Source of the DNA: Actinomycetes bacterium
Lineage (GTDB): Bacteria; Actinomycetota; Actinomycetes; Nanopelagicales; Nanopelagicaceae
NCBI GenBank assembly: GCA_014190175.1
Contig: BJFZ01000045.1
Coordinates: 1 to 9,980, forward strand
Direction: 5' to 3'
Length of the DNA: 9,980 nucleotides
How positions within the stretch are numbered: position 1 is the first letter of the stretch; every line of letters starts with the position of its first letter. Both the position numbers and the translations under genes were made by a program. Below, piece after piece: positions 1 to 4,357 of this stretch. Below the pieces are notes generated by a model. It had not been told where the DNA came from, made no database searches, and saw only the letters and a list, made by a program, of their open reading frames with translations.

Positions 1-134
1 GTGTCCAGCTGGACGGTTTGTTTGATTTCTTCCTTCCCATCTTTCTGGGTATCTGGTTTGCCAACCGGCTTATTATCAAACATTTCGTCTAATTGGATTT
101 TAGATTTTTCCTTGAGATTCTTGATTCCTGACAT
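1..134 (-). CDS. N-terminal part of an unidentified protein translationally coupled to ParA (runs off left edge)
   Basis: Only the first 44 residues are visible. They begin MSGIKNLKEKSKIQLDEMFD and continue with a Lys/Asp/Glu/Gln-rich, probably flexible stretch. The ATG shares its A with the ParA stop codon (TAATG), and an SD-like GGGGAG (minus strand, bases 144-149) lies inside the end of the ParA gene at a usable distance. This is classic translational coupling. The gene after a small ParA is usually the partner that binds the centromere site (ParB or a small functional equivalent), so a partition partner is the likeliest role. That inference is from position only, because no ParB motif lies in the visible part. 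A chlamydial pGP6-like or other plasmid-maintenance protein is an alternative. Confidence 0.6.
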   Translation of the reverse strand, partial: MSGIKNLKEKSKIQLDEMFDNKPVGKPDTQKDGKEEIKQTVQLD

Positions 135-901
135 TATTTAAGTCTCCCCATAACTTCGTTAACGAGATTTCCATACGCTTCCGCCCCGCTGCATTTCGGG
201 TCATGATCGAATACGGCCTTGCTTGACTCCTGAGCTTCGCTGAGCTTGACGTTTTCCGGAATCTTTGTTTCAAAAACCTTGCTTCCGAAAAGCTCGTTGA
301 TTGTTTCAAGCACCCGTTTTGATAAATTGCTGCGCGTTTTGAAAAAGGTGAAGAGAACTCCCATCACTTCAGCGCGGTGGTCGATCAAGCTTCCTGCTTT
401 GACATTCGTTCGGTTGATCGATTCCAAGAAGGACTGGATTCCGGCTAGGCTAAAATAGTCCAATTGCACGGGCAGAATGATGTGCTCTGCAGTTAAAAAG
501 GCATTGGCGAGCAGTGTATTGAATGTAGGAGAGGTATCGATGATGATGTAGTCATATTCAGCTTTTTTCAGCTTTGTGCGTAAGACGAATTCTTTGGCTT
601 GGATTTGGGCGAGCTTATACTCCGCAACAGAAAGAGAATTGTCTGAGGGGATCACGTCAAGAGAGGGGATGTAAGATTTCTGAATGACGTCTTTGAGTTC
701 GCAGTCATCTTGGCAAAGGAGCTCCGCAATCGTTTGCTGGTTCTCGGTCTTGATGCCAAGACCTAAACTCGAGTGGCCTTGCGGATCTAGATCGACGAGG
801 AGCACTTTTTTTCCAGCGTAGGCAAGTCCCGCACTCAAGTTAATGGCGGTGGTCGATTTTCCTACGCCTCCTTTTTGATTCGAAATGGCTATCTTGTACA
901 T
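134..901 (-). CDS. parA: ParA/Soj-family partition ATPase
   Basis: This is a 255-residue P-loop ATPase of the ParA/MinD class, which moves plasmid or chromosome copies apart by ATP-dependent binding to the nucleoid. The deviant Walker A motif KGGVGKST is at residues 10-17, with signature lysine K10 and catalytic-site K15. Walker A' (VDLDPQ) is at 36-41 and Walker B (YIIIDTSP) at 118-125. The C-terminal region has the usual IPENVKLSEAQE segment near 214-225. The P-loop starts at residue 10, so there is no N-terminal helix-turn-helix domain. This is the short Soj/type Ib form, which usually relies on a separate small DNA-binding protein for autoregulation. The ATG at 901 has AAGGA about 9 bases upstream. 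The gene is coupled to the next minus-strand gene by a one-base overlap and diverges from a ribbon-helix-helix gene. Family assignment is very secure. Whether it serves a plasmid, phage-plasmid or chromosome is not settled here. Confidence 0.95.
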   Translation of the reverse strand: MYKIAISNQKGGVGKSTTAINLSAGLAYAGKKVLLVDLDPQGHSSLGLGIKTENQQTIAELLCQDDCELKDVIQKSYIPSLDVIPSDNSLSVAEYKLAQIQAKEFVLRTKLKKAEYDYIIIDTSPTFNTLLANAFLTAEHIILPVQLDYFSLAGIQSFLESINRTNVKAGSLIDHRAEVMGVLFTFFKTRSNLSKRVLETINELFGSKVFETKIPENVKLSEAQESSKAVFDHDPKCSGAEAYGNLVNEVMGRLK

Positions 902-943
902 CGGTTGAGTCCTTGCATTCCATGAGTCTTATCAGTTTCCCCA

Positions 944-972
944 ACTTTAAGCGACATCGACTTTTAAGTAAA
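944..972 (-). promoter_or_regulatory. Possible promoter for the parA operon
   Basis: On the minus strand there is a TTTACT hexamer (bases 967-972), 17 bases of spacer, and TAAAGT (944-949). Each matches the sigma-70 consensus at four of six positions. Transcription would start near 937, giving a leader of about 36 bases before the parA ATG. The position is sensible but the match is weak, so this is only a candidate. Confidence 0.25.
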
Positions 973-993
973 CAGTGAATTGATGATTTACTG
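973..993. promoter_or_regulatory. Inverted repeat in the divergent parA/RHH intergenic region, candidate operator or partition site
   Basis: CAGTGAAT (973-980) is separated by TGATG from ATTTACTG (986-993). This is an 8-base inverted repeat with one G/T-type mismatch. It lies between the parA start and the divergent ribbon-helix-helix gene, overlaps the possible -35 of the latter, and directly abuts the possible -35 of parA. Ribbon-helix-helix proteins bind short symmetrical sites, and partition operons are commonly autoregulated, so this is a reasonable operator. Two similar blocks, CAACTTTAAG and GACTTTTAAG (about 942-951 and 959-968), lie next to it. The repeat is seen directly; its function is inferred. 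Confidence 0.3.
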
Positions 994-1015
994 GAATCCA
1001 TGATGTTGCTAAGAT
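987..1015 (+). promoter_or_regulatory. Possible promoter for the ribbon-helix-helix gene
   Basis: TTTACT (987-992) and TAAGAT (1010-1015) are separated by 17 bases, and each matches the sigma-70 consensus at four of six positions. The predicted transcript start near 1022 lies downstream of the ATG at 1014 and upstream of the ATG at 1056. If real, it supports 1056 as the translation start. The match is weak. Confidence 0.25.
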
Positions 1016-1055
1016 GATGAAAATCTACGGCAACCACGACATAAGAAGGTCTATC

Positions 1056-1226
1056 ATGGAGAAAAAATCTGAGAAGAAATCGCCAGAAAAACCAAAGAGA
1101 GCTCGCATTACATTGGAGTGCTCTTCAGAGATTAGAAAGTCGATACGGATTAGAGCCGCTCAAGAAGACAAAAGCATGAATGATTTCATTTTATCAATCG
1201 TCTTAGCTTCGATGAAAAAGGAGTGA
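1056..1226 (+). CDS. Small ribbon-helix-helix (Arc/CopG/ParG-like) DNA-binding protein
   Basis: This 56-residue basic protein has a disordered Lys-rich N-terminus, then a beta-strand segment RARITLECS (about 16-24), a first helix SEIRKSIRIRAAQEDK, and a second helix starting SMNDFILSI. The order is that of the ribbon-helix-helix fold, in which two paired strands insert into the major groove. The pattern R-x-x-A-x-x-x-x-x-S-x-N-D/E-F-I is typical of CopG/Arc-like proteins and of ParG-type partition adaptors with long flexible tails. The start at 1056 was chosen because AGAAGG (1044-1049) lies 6 bases upstream; an in-frame ATG at 1014 has no SD and would add 14 residues. It diverges from parA, so autoregulation of the partition module, or a role as the centromere-binding partner, is likely. 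An antitoxin is possible, but no toxin gene follows. Confidence 0.75.
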   Translation: MEKKSEKKSPEKPKRARITLECSSEIRKSIRIRAAQEDKSMNDFILSIVLASMKKE

Positions 1227-1241
1227 TCGACTCCTTATTTT
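1218..1241 (+). terminator. Short hairpin at the end of the RHH gene, probable weak terminator
   Basis: AAGGAGT (1218-1224) and ACTCCTT (1230-1236) form a perfect 7-bp stem around the loop GATCG, followed by ATTTT. The stem overlaps the stop codon. It is short and the T run is interrupted, so termination may be partial. It would separate the regulator transcript from the acetyltransferase. Confidence 0.4.
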
Positions 1242-1277
1242 AATTATGAACACCATGAGAAATTGAGGTGATTGTCT

Positions 1278-1307
1278 ATGAGCAACCGATGTCAAGAAAT
1301 TTATTGA
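1278..1307 (+). CDS. Possible nine-codon leader minicistron upstream of the acetyltransferase
   Basis: An ATG at 1278 is preceded by GAGGTGAT (1265-1272), the best SD match anywhere near the acetyltransferase gene. It opens a nine-codon frame, MSNRCQEIY, ending in TGA at 1305-1307. The probable acetyltransferase ATG, 11 bases beyond, has only a poor SD. Ribosomes finishing the short frame could reinitiate there. The alternative is a decayed N-terminal extension, since the frames differ, or a chance ORF. No attenuator hairpin was recognised. Confidence 0.3.
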   Translation: MSNRCQEIY

Positions 1308-1318
1308 GAAATCTGAAT

Positions 1319-1834
1319 ATGAGTATTTTTTTAGAAACTGAGCGATTAATTCTTAAAACACCAGAATTATCTGATCTGGATAATTTAGTAGCTTTGCGGT
1401 CTGATCTCGAAGTAATGCAATACACGGGTGAAGGGGCTTCCCAAACAAAAGAACAAGTGGAGGAATATCTTAATTTTGCCATTTCCTACTTCAATAAACA
1501 TGGCATGGGATTCTGTTTAATTTTTGAAAAAAAAAGTGGCCAATTTGTTGGAGAGGCTGGCTTGTTTCATTTGTTATTTGATGATACGCAGCCAGAGATT
1601 GAAGTAGATTATCATTTGCATAAGAAGTTTTGGGGGAGAGGTTATGCCACTGAATTAGTCAAGGCGTTGGTCCAGTGGGGATTTCAACACTTATCAATTG
1701 ATAAGCTTGTTTCTGCTACTTATCCAAATAATGTTGCGTCTCAGAAAGTTTTAAAAAAAGCCGGATTTGATTGCCGGAGTAAAAAACAATTACCCGATGG
1801 CAAAGAATTATTTTGGTATGAAATTTATAAATAG
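1319..1834 (+). CDS. GNAT-family N-acetyltransferase (RimJ/RimL-type)
   Basis: The protein has 171 residues from the chosen start and transfers an acetyl group from acetyl-CoA to an amine of a protein or small molecule. The N-terminus MSIFLETERLIL is the standard opening of RimJ/RimL-like proteins, which is why this start was preferred over GTG 1268 or ATG 1289. The acetyl-CoA pyrophosphate-binding loop (R/Q-x-x-G-x-G/A) is seen as the segment KKFWGRGYATELV near residues 102-114. The C-terminal NNVASQKVLKKAGF at about 137-150 is the conserved N-x-x-S-x-x-x-x-x-K-x-G-F helix. Length and order fit a complete enzyme. The substrate cannot be told: ribosomal-protein, antibiotic and metabolite acetylation all occur in this group. 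The gene is noticeably AT-rich (37-38% GC in sampled rows) and sits 15 bases before an ABC exporter, suggesting a co-transferred pair. The SD is weak and a well-initiated minicistron precedes it. Confidence 0.9.
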   Translation: MSIFLETERLILKTPELSDLDNLVALRSDLEVMQYTGEGASQTKEQVEEYLNFAISYFNKHGMGFCLIFEKKSGQFVGEAGLFHLLFDDTQPEIEVDYHLHKKFWGRGYATELVKALVQWGFQHLSIDKLVSATYPNNVASQKVLKKAGFDCRSKKQLPDGKELFWYEIYK

Positions 1835-1849
1835 GTGCAGGGAAATTCT

Positions 1850-3586
1850 GTGAATTCACGAATGAAGAAGTTTTTGTCGTATTATAAACCCTACCTGGGA
1901 TTATTTTGTGCGGACATGGCATGTGCATTTGTTGCATCGGCAGTTACACTGGCAATCCCATTATGCATTAGGTACATCACTAAAAATTTATTAGCTCCCG
2001 ATACCTCCTATGTGCTTAGCCAAACCTACATGATGGGCGGTATCATGCTCGGTTTGGTTGCCATTTATACTGCATGCCACGCGTTTATTGACTACCGGGG
2101 GCATATGATGGGGGCGCTGATGGAAAGAGATATGCGCAGTGAATTATTCGATCATTACCAAAAACTATCTTTTAATTTTTATGATGAACACAGAACGGGG
2201 CAGCTCATGACGCGGATCTCAAACGATACGTTTGATCTTGCTGAACTGTATCATCATGGCCCTGAGGACATCGTCCTCGCATTACTCAATTTTATCGGTG
2301 CATTCGTCATCTTAACCACTATCAATGTTAAGCTCGCTCTAATCGCTCTTCTTTTTTTGCCAATCATGGGTGTGTATGGGTATTATTTTAGCAGGAGAAT
2401 GCATTGTGCATTGAGGAAAAGCAAGGATAGGATCGGCGATATTAATGCTCAAGTTGAAGATACACTTGCGGGCATCAGAGTTGTGAAGTCATTTACGAAC
2501 GAGGAGATTGAAAAAAATAAGTTTGCTCACGAAAACAAACGGTTTGTCGATAGCAGAAAAGCTGGTTATAAAAGTGAGGCTTATTTTTATGACGGCTTAA
2601 TTATGTTCACTCAACTCATGACTGTTGCTGTTGTCATTTTTGGGGCAGTCGACATTATTAAAGGCTCCTTAGATTTAGCCGATCTACTGGTGTTTTTACT
2701 CTATATTGGCATTCTCATTGAACCCATTCAGAGGCTCGGTAATTTTACCAGGCTATACCATGAAGGAGCTACCGGTTTTGAGCGGTTTATGGAAGTTTTA
2801 GAGGTAGAACCAGATATCAAAGATTCTCCAAATGCAATTGAGCTTACGCAGACCCAAGGAAATGTAGAATTTAAAAACGTCAGTTTTAAGTATAAAGAAG
2901 GCTATGACCATGTCCTAAAAAACATATCCCTGAATATAAAAGTCGGAGAATATGTTGCTTTGGTCGGAGCTTCAGGAGTTGGGAAAACAACTCTATGTTC
3001 TTTGATCCCTCGATTCTATGAAGTGAGCAAAGGGGAAATACTGATTGACGGTAAGAATATTAGCGGTCTTAGCCTGCGCTCACTAAGAAGGAATATAGGC
3101 ATTGTCCAGCAAGATGTCTATCTGTTTGCCGGAACAGTCTCAGACAATATCCGTTACGGTAAGCTTAATGCAAGCCAAGAGGAAATCATTGCAGCAGCCA
3201 AAAAGGCGAACGCCCATAACTTTATTATGGCGTTACCAAATGGCTATGCTACAGATATTGGACAACGCGGTGTAAAGCTATCAGGTGGGCAAAAGCAGAG
3301 ACTCAGCGTGGCTCGCGTTTTCTTGAAAGATCCACCCATCATCATTTTTGATGAAGCGACGAGCGCGCTGGATAATGAAAGTGAAAAGGCCGTGAAAGAT
3401 TCATTGGAGAAGTTGACTCTCAACCGCACAACACTCGTCATCGCCCATCGTTTGTCAACAGTCAGAAATGCGCAAAGAATTATTGTATTAACAGATAACG
3501 GGATTGATGAACAAGGAACTCATGAAGAGTTAATTGCATTGAATGGTGCTTATTCTAATTTATACAATATGCAATTAAGAATGTAA
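1850..3586 (+). CDS. ABC exporter half-transporter (fused transmembrane and ATPase domains, MsbA/LmrA/BmrA-like)
   Basis: The protein has 578 residues from GTG 1850. The N-terminal half is a six-helix exporter domain, with hydrophobic segments near 15-40, 58-80, 140-160, 161-180, 250-270 and 275-293. The C-terminal half is the nucleotide-binding domain: Walker A GASGVGKTT (about 373-381), Q-loop IVQQD (about 418-422), signature LSGGQ (477-481), Walker B IIIFDEA with catalytic Glu near 502, and H-loop His near 533. All catalytic elements are intact. Half-transporters of this kind act as homo- or heterodimers in the inner membrane and export lipids, peptides or drugs; no partner half is visible, so a homodimer is likely. 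GTG 1850 was chosen because AGGGA (1839-1843) lies 6 bases upstream; ATG 1862 is a close alternative. The sequence reads like Firmicutes multidrug exporters, a judgement from memory. The gene follows the acetyltransferase and converges on the fibre operon without a convincing terminator. Confidence 0.95.
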   Translation: MNSRMKKFLSYYKPYLGLFCADMACAFVASAVTLAIPLCIRYITKNLLAPDTSYVLSQTYMMGGIMLGLVAIYTACHAFIDYRGHMMGALMERDMRSELFDHYQKLSFNFYDEHRTGQLMTRISNDTFDLAELYHHGPEDIVLALLNFIGAFVILTTINVKLALIALLFLPIMGVYGYYFSRRMHCALRKSKDRIGDINAQVEDTLAGIRVVKSFTNEEIEKNKFAHENKRFVDSRKAGYKSEAYFYDGLIMFTQLMTVAVVIFGAVDIIKGSLDLADLLVFLLYIGILIEPIQRLGNFTRLYHEGATGFERFMEVLEVEPDIKDSPNAIELTQTQGNVEFKNVSFKYKEGYDHVLKNISLNIKVGEYVALVGASGVGKTTLCSLIPRFYEVSKGEILIDGKNISGLSLRSLRRNIGIVQQDVYLFAGTVSDNIRYGKLNASQEEIIAAAKKANAHNFIMALPNGYATDIGQRGVKLSGGQKQRLSVARVFLKDPPIIIFDEATSALDNESEKAVKDSLEKLTLNRTTLVIAHRLSTVRNAQRIIVLTDNGIDEQGTHEELIALNGAYSNLYNMQLRM

Positions 3587-3638
3587 TGAAAAAAGCATGA
3601 AAGCTATTCGTTGCCATCAGGAAATATAACAGGTGAAT

Positions 3639-3959
3639 TCAGCTCGATTTCGGATACATTTCTTTGATCACTTTGATTTTTTCTAGCCAAGCGCGACCGT
3701 CTGGGCCGACATCAACGCCATGAGCTGAGATGTAGGACAGGGCTTTATATACAGCATCCAATTGATCGCAGATGGGAGGATACATGGAGCGACGAAAGTC
3801 AGCATAATTGTCCCAATGATGGAGTCGCCCATCTGGGCCTACGATTGCATCGCAGGTAGTTTCTGTGACGTCTTCTGGCATTGGCCGATCTTGCGGCCAG
3901 TTCCCACACCAGATCGGCATTCCTTTCTGGTAGTAACATTTGACTCGTTTATAGAGCAT
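3639..3959 (-). CDS. Small phage-tail-type protein with YPPI-x-DQLDA motif
   Basis: This 106-residue protein is probably the last gene of the fibre operon. The C-terminal half carries YPPICDQLDAVYKAL (residues 60-74) and ends IKVIKEMYPKSS. A YPxIxDQLDxLW..A segment followed by a helix ending in K-x-x-YP is a recurring feature of small proteins encoded near tail fibre genes in phages. Their biochemical role is usually unassigned, though fibre assembly is suspected. The N-terminal part has WCGNWPQDRP and a GPDGRLHHWDNY stretch, with several cysteines but no clear metal site. The ATG at 3959 has AGGA (3966-3969) 6 bases upstream, overlapping the stop of the preceding gene as TAGGA. Relation to phage genes is moderately secure; a chaperone function is only a guess from position. 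Confidence 0.75.
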   Translation of the reverse strand: MLYKRVKCYYQKGMPIWCGNWPQDRPMPEDVTETTCDAIVGPDGRLHHWDNYADFRRSMYPPICDQLDAVYKALSYISAHGVDVGPDGRAWLEKIKVIKEMYPKSS

Positions 3960-3967
3960 GATTCATC

Positions 3968-4354
3968 CTAAACATGTTGCACCAAAAATCTTGTCCCATA
4001 GGGAGTGATCCGGCTGTTGTAAGAAAAGATACCGGAGGTAATCGTTGAATTCAGCACGATCGTTCCAGCGGAATTTACAGTGAGCGAATTGAAAGTGTAC
4101 GCTCCCCCGGTATTGTTGAAATTGCGAATGGTTGCAATCAGATTGGTAAAGCCAGGCCCTCCAAATCCCTCGTGAGCGACGGAGTACATGAATCGAATAT
4201 CGAGGTTATTCCCTCCGATTTGCAGAAACATGAGAAATGCCTGTGTGTTGAAGGCTGCCACTCCTGGCAATTGAGAGATGTTGATATTCCCACTTGCCAG
4301 ATTCCCTGTGAAGACCTGAGAGTTATTATTTACTGTGTTTTGAGAAAGAGCCAT
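3968..4354 (-). CDS. Beta-rich hypothetical protein of the fibre operon
   Basis: This 128-residue protein is rich in Asn, Ser, Thr and Gly, begins MALSQNTVNNNSQVFTGNLA and ends in TPYGTRFLVQHV. Alternating polar and hydrophobic residues predict mostly beta strands. No signal peptide, transmembrane segment or catalytic motif is visible. It lacks the N-terminal module found in three other genes of the operon. It starts three bases after the stop of the 981-residue spike with only a weak GGG upstream, so it is probably translated by coupling. Its place between a large fibre and the small DQLDA protein suggests a separate tip, cap or accessory subunit. No family was recognised. Confidence 0.75.
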   Translation of the reverse strand: MALSQNTVNNNSQVFTGNLASGNINISQLPGVAAFNTQAFLMFLQIGGNNLDIRFMYSVAHEGFGGPGFTNLIATIRNFNNTGGAYTFNSLTVNSAGTIVLNSTITSGIFSYNSRITPYGTRFLVQHV

Positions 4355-4357
4355 AAT

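Noticed and set aside
1056..1226. Antitoxin of a toxin-antitoxin pair
   Set aside because: The protein type fits, but no small toxin-like gene follows or overlaps. The next gene is a full acetyltransferase of RimJ/RimL type, not the TacT-type toxin that pairs with RHH antitoxins, and a hairpin separates them.
1268..1318. N-terminal extension of the acetyltransferase from GTG 1268 or ATG 1289
   Set aside because: Neither has a properly spaced SD, and family members start at the MxIFLETERL segment encoded from 1319. The strong GAGGTGAT fits the ATG at 1278 in another frame.
3587..3638. Possible terminator between the ABC exporter and the convergent fibre operon
   Set aside because: There are runs of A/T (AAAAAA on plus, TTTTTT on minus), but the only nearby stem is three base pairs (AGC/GCT), too weak to call.
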